Assembly (NCBI GenBank): GCA_905480595.1
Contig: CAJQQY010000280.1
Span: 1-39,475, forward strand
Origin: an uncultured Saprospiraceae bacterium
GTDB taxonomy: Bacteria > Bacteroidota > Bacteroidia > Chitinophagales > Saprospiraceae
Direction: 5' to 3'
DNA length: 39,475 nucleotides
Shown: positions 8,215-16,603 of the stretch, piece by piece
Numbering within the stretch: the first letter of the stretch is position 1
Layout: the number at the start of each line of letters is the position of its first letter
The notes under the pieces: generated by a model
The model's input: only the letters and a program-made list of their open reading frames with translations
Databases searched by the model: none
What the model was told of the DNA's origin: nothing
Made by a program: the position numbers and the translations under genes

Positions 8215-9456
8215 ATGGATTTATTTGCACGAATACAAAATGATGCAGGCCCATTCGGCAAGTATGCAGGGACCGATAAAGAAGGCTATTTTCTCGCTCC
8301 GAAATTAGAAGGACCAATTGCCAATAGAATGATGTTTCAAGGTAAAGAAGTCGTTTGTTGGAGTGTCAACAATTACCTTGGTTTGGCTAACCTTCCTGAA
8401 ATTCGAAAAGCAGATACGGACGCGACTGCTGACTGGGGATTAGCTTATCCAATGGGATCTAGATTGATGACTGGAAATACTTCTCAACACGAACAACTTG
8501 AAACAGAACTAGCATCATTTGTCAATAAAGAATCAGCCGTTTTGGTCAATTTTGGCTACCAAGGTATTCTTTCTGCGATTGATTGTTTAGTTACCAGGAG
8601 AGATGTAATTGTTTATGATGCAGAAAGTCATGCATGCATTGTGGATGGTGTTAGATTACACATGGGTAAACGATTTGCATTTGAGCATAACGATATCGAA
8701 AGTCTTGAGAAGGCTTTGATTAGAGCTGAAAAATTAGTTGAGGGTACTGAGGGAGGTATTCTAGTAATTTCTGAAGGTGTATTTGGGATGCGAGGTGACC
8801 AAGGTAAATTACGTGAAATAGTTGCGTTGAAAGAAAAGTATAATTTCAGATTAATGGTCGATGATGCACATGGATTTGGAGTACTTGGTGCAACTGGTGC
8901 TGGTGCATGTGAGGAGCAAGGAATCATGGATGGGATTGATGTGTACTTCGCTACTTTTGCTAAATCTATGGCAAGTATTGGAGCTTTCTTCGCAGGAGAT
9001 TTGGCTTTAACACAGTACTTAAGATATAATATGCGTTCACAAATTTTTGCAAAATCATTGCCGATGCCATTTGTAGTTAGCGCAAGGAAACGATTAGCCA
9101 TGATACGTGAAAGTACTACTCAAAAAGATAAATTATGGACGATTGTAAATGCATTGCAATCAGGATTGAAAGAGCGTGGATTTGATATTGGTTATACCAA
9201 TAGTTGTGTGACGCCAGTTTACATGAAAGGTTCGGTGGAAGAAGCACTCGCATTGGTTCATGATATGCGTGAGAATCATAGCGTTTTTTGTTCTATCGTA
9301 GTTTATCCAGTTATTCCTAAAGGAATGATTTTATTAAGATTAATTCCTACAGCTTCACATACTTTGGAAGATGTTCAAATTACTTTAGAAGCATTTTCTG
9401 CGGTAGCTGTTAGATTGAAAGCTGGAGATTATAAAGTAGAAGCTGCTAATTTCTAA
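8215..9456 (+). CDS. PLP-dependent alpha-oxoamine synthase family enzyme, resembling serine palmitoyltransferase
   Basis: 413 residues from ATG 8215. An open frame continues upstream to 7969 but encodes AT-rich nonsense overlapping the NUDIX start region, and the recognisable protein begins at MDLFARIQ. Fold-type I PLP enzyme: VNNYLGLANLPEI (about 55-67), MGSRLMTGN, the cofactor-binding VDDAHGFGVLG with D216 and H219, and Schiff-base Lys K250 in TFAKSMASIGAFF. That Lys context resembles serine palmitoyltransferase (TFSKS-ASIGG) more than 7-keto-8-aminopelargonate synthase or 2-amino-3-ketobutyrate CoA ligase (TFGKALG). If so, it would condense serine with an acyl-CoA or acyl carrier protein in the cytoplasm, the first step of the sphingolipids many Bacteroidota make. 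No biotin or threonine-degradation gene is nearby. The family call is firm; the substrate call is inference. Confidence 0.85.
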   Translation: MDLFARIQNDAGPFGKYAGTDKEGYFLAPKLEGPIANRMMFQGKEVVCWSVNNYLGLANLPEIRKADTDATADWGLAYPMGSRLMTGNTSQHEQLETELASFVNKESAVLVNFGYQGILSAIDCLVTRRDVIVYDAESHACIVDGVRLHMGKRFAFEHNDIESLEKALIRAEKLVEGTEGGILVISEGVFGMRGDQGKLREIVALKEKYNFRLMVDDAHGFGVLGATGAGACEEQGIMDGIDVYFATFAKSMASIGAFFAGDLALTQYLRYNMRSQIFAKSLPMPFVVSARKRLAMIRESTTQKDKLWTIVNALQSGLKERGFDIGYTNSCVTPVYMKGSVEEALALVHDMRENHSVFCSIVVYPVIPKGMILLRLIPTASHTLEDVQITLEAFSAVAVRLKAGDYKVEAANF

Positions 9457-9483
9457 GCGAATACTTTTTCTTTTTAAAATATT

Positions 9484-9525
9484 AAGGCTGTTAGCGCTTC
9501 AAGTGAGTGCTAGCAGCCTTTTCGT
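9484..9525 (+). terminator. Intrinsic terminator after the oxoamine synthase gene
   Basis: The arms AAGGCTGTTAGC and GCTAGCAGCCTT pair fully with one G-U, around a 13-base loop, and are followed by a T-rich run. It starts 28 bases after the stop codon. Confidence 0.85.
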
Positions 9526-9590
9526 TTTTGCTAACCTATTGACGCTCAACCAAATACAAAAAAACATTTTCCAAAACATAAGATTCACTT

Positions 9591-9623
9591 TTTGATTTTT
9601 TACTATATTGCGTTTTATATTTC
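9591..9623 (+). promoter_or_regulatory. Candidate Bacteroidota-type promoter for the subtilase gene
   Basis: TTTG at 9591-9594, a 21-base spacer, then TATATTTC at 9616-9623 (7 of 8 to TAnnTTTG). Spacing fits the Bacteroidota -33/-7 pattern. Transcription would begin about 9630, giving a leader of roughly 55 bases that contains a GTAR-type palindrome. Confidence 0.45.
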
Positions 9624-9635
9624 TTACAAAAAACC

Positions 9636-9660
9636 AATCGGGTTTAGAAACTCGGCTTAC
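9636..9660 (-). repeat. Single GTAR-headed palindromic repeat unit
   Basis: Read on the minus strand it begins GTAAGCCGAGTTT and folds as a 7-base stem around a CT loop. It matches the unit at 37675-37699 at 20 of 25 positions, by eye. It sits in the leader of the subtilase gene. Confidence 0.55.
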
Positions 9661-9686
9661 AAAAAGACAACCTTTAACCATAAATT

Positions 9687-11582
9687 ATGAGCAACATCAA
9701 AGTCAAAATAGGAAAACGAGAAGTTAAACTTGCTAAAAGCAAAAAACTCGTAGGCCTTAAAAGAAATCCTCAATTCAATCAACCTGATAAAAATTTTAAA
9801 AATTCTTCCTTCGTTAGAACGTCAATTTACGATTCTCTTGGAGGATTCAATGTCGTCAGCCTCGATAAAAAAGGAAAATCTCTTGATAAAAAATTAGATG
9901 AAGTTCGGGAGTATGATGATGTGGAAGTGGGAACCCATGTCTATTATGCAGATGGAAGTAATAGAATATTGATTCCAACAGGTGAAATTTATATTACTTT
10001 CCAGGAAGGAGTTGGTGAAGAAGAGCAAGAGTTGGTTTTGGATGAGTATAAGTTGGAAATGGTACGCCGAAGAAGTGATGAATCGATTGTAGCCAAAGTA
10101 ACTGCTCGTTCTAAAAACCCTTTAAAGGTAGCTGCCGAATTAGAGCAATTTTCTTTAGTAAGAGTTGTGGAACCTGACATGGATGCAGTAGTTGATGAAT
10201 ATGATTTTGTGGAACCTGCTGATGATTTGTTGGAACATATGTGGCATTTGAAGAATTATGGTTTCGTTGCTGATACCAATTGGAGATTAAAAAAAGATGC
10301 AGATTCTAAAGTAGTTGATGCTTGGAAACGAATAGGAAACTTAGGTTCAAGAGAAGTGGTGATTGCTGTCATTGACAATGGGTTTGATCTTTCCCATCCA
10401 GATTTAAAATCAAAAATTTATAAGCCTTGGGACTTGTGGTCGCAAAGTACTCAAATCCAACATGGTGATCCTCGATTCACTCACGGAACACCTTGTGCAA
10501 GTGTAGCCTTAGCTGCTTCGAATGGAGTCGGCATGGTCGGTTCTGCTCCCAATGCCAAATTTATGCCGGTGAGTGGAACTTCATTTTCTCTAAAAGCAAC
10601 TGAGGAAATGTTTGAATATTGCACTAAGACTAATGCAGACATTATTAGTTGTAGTTGGGGATCAACCGATCCAGCTTTTTCGCTGAGTGCTGTAAAAGAA
10701 GATGTTTTAACCAAGGCAGCTACCAAAGGTCGAAATGGAAAAGGTTGTGTCATTTTATTTGCCGTAGGTAATGATTCAAAAGATTATGTGAATTATTATT
10801 CCGCTCATCCAGATGTGATTGCAGTTGGCGCAACGACCAGTAAAGATGAACACGCAACCTATTCCAATCGAGGAAGAGAAGTAACTGTTTGTGCTCCATC
10901 CAATGGTGACTGGCCAATTATTGCTGCTCGAGCTTGGTGGGACGAAGGCGTGCATTGGGAAACTGGAGCTTATAAGTTTTGGAGAGATGGAAAAGAACGA
11001 GGAAAGGAAGGAATGTATAAACACTTCGGAGGTACGTCGAGTGCTACACCTTTGGTCGCTGGAATTTGTGGATTGATGCTTTCGGTAAATCCTGATTTGA
11101 CAGCTCAACAAGTAAAAGAAATTTTAATTAAAACTGCTGATAAAATTGGTTCTCCGTTGGAATACAATTCTACTGGCCATTCTCTTAAATATGGCTATGG
11201 AAAAGTCAATGCCGACAAAGCAGTTAAAGAAGCTCTTCGATATAAAGATGAAAGCCTCGGAACTTCGCCGCCTGCCGTGGATGAGCCTGTAAAAAAAGGT
11301 CGAGGTATTTTCCAATTCAATGTGAAACGACAAGCACCTGAAGGTTACGGAGTTCAAATTGGTGCATTTGCAGAATATGGAAATGTTTTGATTCAAGCAG
11401 AGAAATTGCAAAAGAAATATGATCATCCAATCGTGGTAAGTATCAATGAGTTGGAAGGTCGAACGGTTTATAAAATTGTAGTGGGTACTTTTTCTAAAAA
11501 ATCTGATGCTTCTAGTTTATTAAAAAAAATGAAGGATAGTGGTCAGAATGGATTTGTGCGAGCGATCAAAGATTTGGCTTAA
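9687..11582 (+). CDS. Subtilisin-family (S8) serine protease with C-terminal SPOR domain and no signal peptide
   Basis: 631 residues. The N-terminus (MSNIKVKIGKREVKLAKSK) is basic and soluble with no signal peptide or membrane segment. Residues about 90-190 form a prodomain-like region (IYITFQEGVGEEEQELVLDEY). The S8 triad is complete: D230 in AVIDNGFDLSHPDL, H266 in THGTPCASVA, S451 in FGGTSSATPLVAG; the oxyanion Asn is in LFAVGND. Residues about 555-630 form a SPOR-type repeat (GYGVQIGAFAEYGNV and VYKIVVGTFSKKSDASSLLKKMK), a fold that in other proteins binds denuded peptidoglycan. Nothing else in the cell-wall context explains a cytosolic start. Either export is unconventional, or the SPOR-like fold has another job, or the true start lies elsewhere. 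I see no upstream in-frame signal sequence. No T9SS sorting domain is present, unlike the other large proteases here. Confidence 0.93.
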   Translation: MSNIKVKIGKREVKLAKSKKLVGLKRNPQFNQPDKNFKNSSFVRTSIYDSLGGFNVVSLDKKGKSLDKKLDEVREYDDVEVGTHVYYADGSNRILIPTGEIYITFQEGVGEEEQELVLDEYKLEMVRRRSDESIVAKVTARSKNPLKVAAELEQFSLVRVVEPDMDAVVDEYDFVEPADDLLEHMWHLKNYGFVADTNWRLKKDADSKVVDAWKRIGNLGSREVVIAVIDNGFDLSHPDLKSKIYKPWDLWSQSTQIQHGDPRFTHGTPCASVALAASNGVGMVGSAPNAKFMPVSGTSFSLKATEEMFEYCTKTNADIISCSWGSTDPAFSLSAVKEDVLTKAATKGRNGKGCVILFAVGNDSKDYVNYYSAHPDVIAVGATTSKDEHATYSNRGREVTVCAPSNGDWPIIAARAWWDEGVHWETGAYKFWRDGKERGKEGMYKHFGGTSSATPLVAGICGLMLSVNPDLTAQQVKEILIKTADKIGSPLEYNSTGHSLKYGYGKVNADKAVKEALRYKDESLGTSPPAVDEPVKKGRGIFQFNVKRQAPEGYGVQIGAFAEYGNVLIQAEKLQKKYDHPIVVSINELEGRTVYKIVVGTFSKKSDASSLLKKMKDSGQNGFVRAIKDLA

Positions 11583-11606
11583 TTTTTTGCTTCTGACTGA
11601 CACAAC

Positions 11607-11661
11607 GTAATTATGACTTTTCACAGAGTTCTTTTCTTAATCTATGAAAAGTCATAATTAC
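11607..11661. terminator. 17-base perfect inverted repeat between convergent genes
   Basis: The arms 11607-11623 and 11645-11661 (GTAATTATGACTTTTCA and its complement) are perfect, with a 21-base loop. Lying between the subtilase stop and the end of the next minus-strand gene, it overlaps that gene's stop codon. It probably terminates both, although there is no T tract. Confidence 0.55.
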
Positions 11662-13820
11662 AAACTCAATCGAATACCCGGACCAATCAAAAAGAAAAAT
11701 TTCGACTCAGATAAAAAATAGCCTCCTCCCAAAAAAAGAGGAAAACTCAATTTACTTCGCTCCCTTTTGGGAATAGGATATAAACTACCAAGTATCACAA
11801 CCCCAACATCTCGGTTCGTATTGTTTTCCGAAAAATTAAAAGCATTCAATGCTAAAAAACCTGCACCTATTTTGAAAGGTCGAGGTTTCGCAATTCGATT
11901 AGGTTGATAAAAACTAAACTGGGCGATGATCGCCATACTTACCCCATTCAGATTTCCGAATCCTTCCGTTCCTACTCTTTTAGTTAATAAGCCTGCGGGG
12001 AAAGAAACATCCAAATCAAAAGAGGACGTTTGCCTTAAAATGATTTCTGCTTTTTTGTAAATTCCTTGTCCTCCGTACTTCGAACGATCATGTTGAATAA
12101 TGATTTCGATACGATCCCATCCTTCCAAATCGTAAAGTTTACGCCTCAAATATTGATTAAGGCTGAGCGCCTCTGACCGACATTTTTTGGAATCATAATA
12201 ATCAAAACGAGGAGAATTTTCACCTGGACAAACCACGATATCCGGCAAAGTCTGTTTGTCCAAAAGACGATTACTTTTATCAGTAACAATGACTTCAATT
12301 TTTAAATTTTGTTTTCCGAAAATCCGATTTGGAGAGTCAATTTTTTTAGGATCAAACTGAATTATAATGTCTGAAATCCTATCGTCAAAATAGATCGTAT
12401 TCTCGATGTTCGCAAAATCCTTTGGTTTTTCTTCCCCAATTTTTAGACTCACAAAATCTAACGGATGAGCAATATGAAATTCGTCTAAAGACAAAGTCTT
12501 TCCCGTAGGTTTTCCAAAGTTCAAAACTCGAATCGTCGGAGCATTAATCTTCATCGGTACTTTTACTTCAAATACCATTTCGCGCTCTTGCCGACTCAGC
12601 GAATCTTTAGGAATTATTTCTAACTGCTCAAAGGAAAATTTAGCTTTTTGTAAACCTTCTCCTTCTATTTTTATTTCGACCGTCTCTCCTGGATAAATTT
12701 TATTCCCTCGACTATAGTTCCCTTTTTTTGGTAAAACCGATACTCGATCTATTTGTGTTTTGGGAGTGATATCAAAATTAGTAATGAACTTCGCCTTATC
12801 TCCATCCTTCAAATATAGATAACCTTCTGACTGCCGATGATAATTGTAAGTTCTCAAATCACATAAAACTCTCCGATTTGATAAAACATTTTTCGTATAA
12901 ATTTCTGCCACTAACCAACCTCCAGACTCTTCCTTCTTTTCCAAACGGTAAGTTTTTTTCAAAGCCAAAGAAGGATGATATTCTAATTCAACTTCTACAC
13001 CCTCTACTTTATTTTCAGGTTTTAAGGTGAAGTCTTTTCGGTTCGTATGAAGAAAAACCAGTTTACTTGTTTGTACTTCAAACTGAGTGATCAAGGGAGG
13101 TAATTCATTAATAAACTGCCCCATAGTTTCATCAAAATTAGGGATATGCAAAGAGAGTGGAATTTTTAATTGATGGGTTCCTGCTTTGAATGGACGCAGT
13201 TGTAACAGTAGTTCGCCATTTTGTAATGAAAGTTTATAATTTATATTTTTGCCTCTTGTCCATTGGTTATTAGTTTTGATATTTGCAGAACGGTTAGAAG
13301 AAATTTTAAAGGTTTTTTCCTCACCAATGAACAATCGATTATTCGTCGTTTCCAAAAAAGCATCAGTAAAAGTAGAATGAAATAATTTGAGCTCATGAAG
13401 ATACTCTTGAACGAAAACATCAGATTGGATAGAAAAAGTAAATTGCAAAAATCTACTTTTCGTCAATTGTTTAAACTTTACTTTGAACCGAAAATACATA
13501 TCATTGATATTGACTAGACTATCAACGATGTCATAATCATCAGAAGGCAATAATTTAATTGCTCGGATAGAATATAATTTATTTGGATAAAGTTCGACTT
13601 CGACAACGGAATTGTCTTGTTCGTATTCAAAGTGAAGTTGCTCTTTTCCTGAAATGGTTACCCTATTTGACTCCCAAGAAAACTGCTGATCATCCACTTT
13701 CAACAAAACATTATCGAACAAATCAATAGGCGTTATTTGTGCGATACTTTCAAAAGTGCAAATAGTAAAAATGAAAATAATAGCTAATATTCTGAAGATT
13801 GGATATTTTGTTTTGTTCAT
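11658..13820 (-). CDS. Large exported protein of unknown function with beta-rich repeats and barrel-like C-terminus
   Basis: 720 residues from the ATG at 13818-13820, chosen because MNKTKYPIFRILAIIFIFT begins a proper signal peptide cleaved near ESIAQ. An ATG 45 bases upstream adds a charged stretch that would spoil it. No domain is recognised. The chain is beta-rich throughout. The middle (about 330-520) has strand motifs with short polar turns like Ig-type or PapD-type modules (GETVEIKIEGEGL, FEVKVPMKINAPTIRVLNFG). The last 110 residues have Gly-rich amphipathic strands (FKIGAGFLALNAFNF, LFLGGGYFL, FFLIGPGIRLSL) and end in an aromatic-hydrophobic strand, as outer membrane barrels do. It could be an outer-membrane-associated scaffold. 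It stands alone between convergent and same-strand genes. Confidence 0.75.
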   Translation of the reverse strand: MNKTKYPIFRILAIIFIFTICTFESIAQITPIDLFDNVLLKVDDQQFSWESNRVTISGKEQLHFEYEQDNSVVEVELYPNKLYSIRAIKLLPSDDYDIVDSLVNINDMYFRFKVKFKQLTKSRFLQFTFSIQSDVFVQEYLHELKLFHSTFTDAFLETTNNRLFIGEEKTFKISSNRSANIKTNNQWTRGKNINYKLSLQNGELLLQLRPFKAGTHQLKIPLSLHIPNFDETMGQFINELPPLITQFEVQTSKLVFLHTNRKDFTLKPENKVEGVEVELEYHPSLALKKTYRLEKKEESGGWLVAEIYTKNVLSNRRVLCDLRTYNYHRQSEGYLYLKDGDKAKFITNFDITPKTQIDRVSVLPKKGNYSRGNKIYPGETVEIKIEGEGLQKAKFSFEQLEIIPKDSLSRQEREMVFEVKVPMKINAPTIRVLNFGKPTGKTLSLDEFHIAHPLDFVSLKIGEEKPKDFANIENTIYFDDRISDIIIQFDPKKIDSPNRIFGKQNLKIEVIVTDKSNRLLDKQTLPDIVVCPGENSPRFDYYDSKKCRSEALSLNQYLRRKLYDLEGWDRIEIIIQHDRSKYGGQGIYKKAEIILRQTSSFDLDVSFPAGLLTKRVGTEGFGNLNGVSMAIIAQFSFYQPNRIAKPRPFKIGAGFLALNAFNFSENNTNRDVGVVILGSLYPIPKRERSKLSFPLFLGGGYFLSESKFFFLIGPGIRLSL

Positions 13821-13911
13821 ACTTTCAAAGTAAAAACATTTCGAAAAAATACTATATGTTTTCACCAGTATTTTTTCACAAAAATTTATTTAGCTTTTGA
13901 ATTGACAAATA

Positions 13912-14658
13912 TCAATAATAATCCTCCCCTTCCATTTCCTCTCGTCTTCTTTCTTCTTTCGTTTTTTCAAAAATATCTCTTGGCAAAAAATATTTCCCAC
14001 CTCCATTTTGTGCCTCAAATTCTTCTCCCCAAGTTCGAGGTTCTTCCAATTGTTTTAATCTTTCCACTTCCTCTAGCAAATCATCTTTATAAAAATAAGC
14101 GGTAAAAATCCCAATCAATCCTCCGAACAAATGACTCTCCCAAGAGATCCCAGGTTGGTCTGGCAAAATCCCCGCAAACATACCTCCGTACAAAACTAAA
14201 ACTGCCAAAGCTAAAACTATCGACTCCCTACTTTTGACAAAGACCCCATTCCAAAATACAAAAGCCACTAATCCATAAACTACTCCACTCGCTCCAATAT
14301 GTGAAAAGTTCCCTGTGTCATTATCAAAAAAATTACCCATCAACCAAACTGCTCCTCCTGTCAAAATCCAAATCATCGCCAACCCTCTCACCGCTACAAT
14401 TCGATAAAAATACATGCTCACTCCCAATAAACTCAAAAACGGAATTGCATTAGAAAACAAGTGTTTCCAACTTCCATGTATTAATGGAGCTGTCAAAATA
14501 CCTTTTAACCCATAAAATTTTCGTGGAAAAATACCCCAATAGATAAAATCGATACTTGTAAATTCTTTTATGATATGAATTACCAACATGATTAAAATTA
14601 AAATCACAGGCAATTGTAAACTTTCAACGAAACGATTTTTTTCTTCTTCAGTATTCAA
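13912..14658 (-). CDS. Rhomboid family intramembrane serine protease
   Basis: 248 residues with about six hydrophobic segments. The family signatures are in order: HGSWKHLFSN near residues 61-70 (N70 would help form the oxyanion site), HIGASGVVYGL with nucleophile S124, and SHLFGGLIGI with H176 on the last core helix, completing the Ser-His dyad. The cytoplasmic C-terminal tail (about 190-248) is highly charged and ends MEGEDYY. Family members cleave membrane proteins inside or just above the membrane; the substrate is unknown. Length is normal for a short bacterial rhomboid. The gene lies 91 bases upstream of the unknown exported-protein gene on the same strand. Confidence 0.93.
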   Translation of the reverse strand: MNTEEEKNRFVESLQLPVILILIMLVIHIIKEFTSIDFIYWGIFPRKFYGLKGILTAPLIHGSWKHLFSNAIPFLSLLGVSMYFYRIVAVRGLAMIWILTGGAVWLMGNFFDNDTGNFSHIGASGVVYGLVAFVFWNGVFVKSRESIVLALAVLVLYGGMFAGILPDQPGISWESHLFGGLIGIFTAYFYKDDLLEEVERLKQLEEPRTWGEEFEAQNGGGKYFLPRDIFEKTKEERRREEMEGEDYY

Positions 14659-14729
14659 TAGTTATTATTTTAGAAATGAAGTGGAAAGTTAATTATTAAG
14701 AGGCTAACAATCAAGGGTAGTTTTTTTTC

Positions 14730-14776
14730 TAAAAAAAATCCCGAAACTTAGTTTTAAACAAAAGTTTCGAGATTTA
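14730..14776 (-). terminator. Intrinsic terminator for the proline-rich protein gene
   Basis: On the minus strand an imperfect 13-base stem (AATCTCGAAACTT / AAGTTTCGGGATT, one mismatch) is followed by eight T residues. It begins about 70 bases beyond the stop codon at 14845. Confidence 0.75.
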
Positions 14777-14844
14777 GTTTTTTGACTCAATATATACTCA
14801 GAAACTTCAGCCTCTGAACTATGAAGCAAGAGCTTCATAATACA

Positions 14845-15588
14845 TTATACAAATCTTCGGCGAATCAGTTTTACAAAAACTTTTGCCTTTTTCTTTTTCT
14901 TCTTTGATGTCCATTCATAAATTTCGGCAATATTAGCAAGGTAATCTTTCGCCTCGTTAAAATTACTTAATCTATTAATTGTCGATAAAGCATCTTTCAT
15001 AGCATCTCCATTTCCATCAAATAACTCATTGGTCGTCAAAATTCTTTCATTGATTCCCATCGCCTTATTCAAATCTTTGATCGGACTTTGACTCAATCTT
15101 TCTGACAAATCTGTCGCTTCTTTGAATTCAAACAGTTCCTCTTGGTCTTCGCTAATTTTTGCTTTGACAGGTTTAGGGGCAGGAGGTGGAGCAACCTTCA
15201 CAGGTGGTGCTTTCTTCTCTACTTTTGGCGTTTCAACTAGCACCTGTCGAGGTGCTGGCGTAGGTTCAGGTCTAGGTTTTGGAGTTGGCTCAGGAGCTAC
15301 TTCAACTTTTGGTGGCGGTGGTGGAGGTGTTTCTACCACTCGTTCTACCCGAACTGGAGGTGTCACAACCTTCGGTGTTTCCTTCACAGGTGGAGCCACC
15401 TTTATTGGTGCTGCTTTTTGAAGAGGTGCCGCTTGGGCTCCGCTATCAGGCATAAATTCCTCGTAAAGCGATTTCACATAATTCCGCATTAATTCCTTCT
15501 CAATTTCAGAAATATGATCGTCCATTGTCATGCTTTGAAATAAACGATTAATTTTTTCTAAAAGAATTTTTGCTTGCTTAACATTCAT
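14845..15588 (-). CDS. Proline-rich protein with conserved Bacteroidota C-terminal helical domain, unknown function
   Basis: 247 residues from the ATG at 15586-15588; an ATG 39 bases further upstream adds a basic stretch unlike a family start. There are three parts. Residues 1-65 are helical (QAKILLEKINRLFQSMTMDD). Residues about 66-155 are a Pro/Lys/Val/Ala linker (TPPPPPPKVEVAPEPTPKP), likely extended. Residues about 160-247 are a compact helical domain with the motif SPIKDLNKAMGINERILTTN followed by ELFDGNGDAMKDALSTINRL, ending FVKLIRRRF. I know this motif (IND-F-FINELF-G and a terminal VxRRF) from many uncharacterised Bacteroidota proteins; no function is established that I can name. There is no signal peptide, so it is cytoplasmic. 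The poly-proline linker raises local GC. It is divergent from tdk, with about 190 bases between the two starts. Confidence 0.8.
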   Translation of the reverse strand: MNVKQAKILLEKINRLFQSMTMDDHISEIEKELMRNYVKSLYEEFMPDSGAQAAPLQKAAPIKVAPPVKETPKVVTPPVRVERVVETPPPPPPKVEVAPEPTPKPRPEPTPAPRQVLVETPKVEKKAPPVKVAPPPAPKPVKAKISEDQEELFEFKEATDLSERLSQSPIKDLNKAMGINERILTTNELFDGNGDAMKDALSTINRLSNFNEAKDYLANIAEIYEWTSKKKKKKAKVFVKLIRRRFV

Positions 15589-15775
15589 ACGGTATATCTT
15601 TTTTAATTTCGCAAAACGCGATTTCAATAATTTTGGTAAAAATAAAGAATTTGATTGAATTATAGAGAATTGTGTTTAAGTATTAATTTGTTTGTGTATA
15701 TATGTTTACTCAAACGATTTATATTATAAAAAGTCACCTTACAACGACATTCATAAACACCTAAGTACATCGTAA

Positions 15776-16369
15776 ATGTTTTTAGAACCACATTTTAAAG
15801 GACAAAGAAGTGGATGGATTGAAGTCATCTGCGGTTCCATGTTTTCAGGAAAAACGGAAGAATTAATTCGACGACTCAAACGAGCTAAAATTGCTAGTCA
15901 AAAAGTAGAAATTTTTAAACCTGGAACTGATACTCGGTATGATGTGCAAAATGTTGTATCACATGACTCGAATTCTATTTTGGCCACTCCAGTAGAGCAC
16001 TCTTCTAAAATTTTAGATTTAGCGGAAGGAATAACTGTAGTAGGAATTGATGAAGCTCAATTTTTCGATAATGACCTGACAGAAGTTTGTGAAAAATTAG
16101 CATTGAAAGGAATTAGAGTTATCATCGCAGGTTTGGATATGGATTATAAGGGAAAACCTTTTGGTCCAATGCCTAATCTTTTGGCAGTTGCTGAATACAT
16201 CACAAAGGTACATGCGATTTGCCAACATTGTGGAAACCTCGCCACTCATTCTTATCGATTAAGTGATGAAAAAGGAACTGTTGTTTTGGGTGAAAAAGAT
16301 CGATATGAACCTCGTTGTAGAACTTGTTACCAAATGGGTAATATTTTGCATTTGCAGGTGAAGGAGTGA
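15776..16369 (+). CDS. tdk: Thymidine kinase, type II
   Basis: 197 residues, normal for bacterial type II thymidine kinase. P-loop GSMFSGKT (residues 20-27) for ATP; the DEAQFF Walker-B-like motif with catalytic base E93; a lasso zinc site formed by C149/C152 (CQHCG) and C181/C184 (CRTC); and the thymidine-contacting loop around EKDRYEPR. It phosphorylates thymidine and deoxyuridine in the cytoplasm, salvaging them to dTMP. Another dTTP-pathway gene, dcd, lies 21 kb away in this window, but the two are not clustered. The gene stands alone, divergent from the proline-rich protein gene and followed by a hairpin. Confidence 0.97.
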   Translation: MFLEPHFKGQRSGWIEVICGSMFSGKTEELIRRLKRAKIASQKVEIFKPGTDTRYDVQNVVSHDSNSILATPVEHSSKILDLAEGITVVGIDEAQFFDNDLTEVCEKLALKGIRVIIAGLDMDYKGKPFGPMPNLLAVAEYITKVHAICQHCGNLATHSYRLSDEKGTVVLGEKDRYEPRCRTCYQMGNILHLQVKE

Positions 16370-16378
16370 TCAATCAAA

Positions 16379-16450
16379 ATCAAAATGCCAATCAAAAGAA
16401 AATTTTAAACAAATTCCATGTTTTTAAGGTTTTTTGATTGGTATTTTGAT
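16379..16450. terminator. Long hairpin after tdk
   Basis: Arms of 19 bases, 16379-16397 and 16432-16450, pair fully with one G-U (ATCAAAATGCCAATCAAAA). The loop is 34 bases and AT-rich. It lies 10 bases after the tdk stop. The long loop and missing T tract make it as likely a dispersed inverted repeat as a terminator. Confidence 0.5.
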
Positions 16451-16603
16451 CTTAATTTTGATTCTTAAAATTTAATCAACCTACCGACATATAACCATTT
16501 CTCATTTTTATAATCAAAAAGGAGAAAGTATTTTTACAGAACAGAAAAACAGCCCCTCAAAAAACCATCCTCCATTTTTTTAATTAAAAAAAATACAACC
16601 TAG

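Noticed and set aside
8628-9101. Long antisense frame (157 codons) inside the oxoamine synthase gene
   Set aside because: Lies wholly opposite conserved PLP-enzyme sequence and has no sensible protein features.
10776-11111. Antisense frame inside the subtilase gene
   Set aside because: Opposite the S8 catalytic region that carries the Ser motif; no independent support.
15122-15421. Gly-rich plus-strand frame opposite the proline-rich linker
   Set aside because: Poly-Gly is the mirror of poly-Pro codons; it is a shadow of the minus-strand gene.
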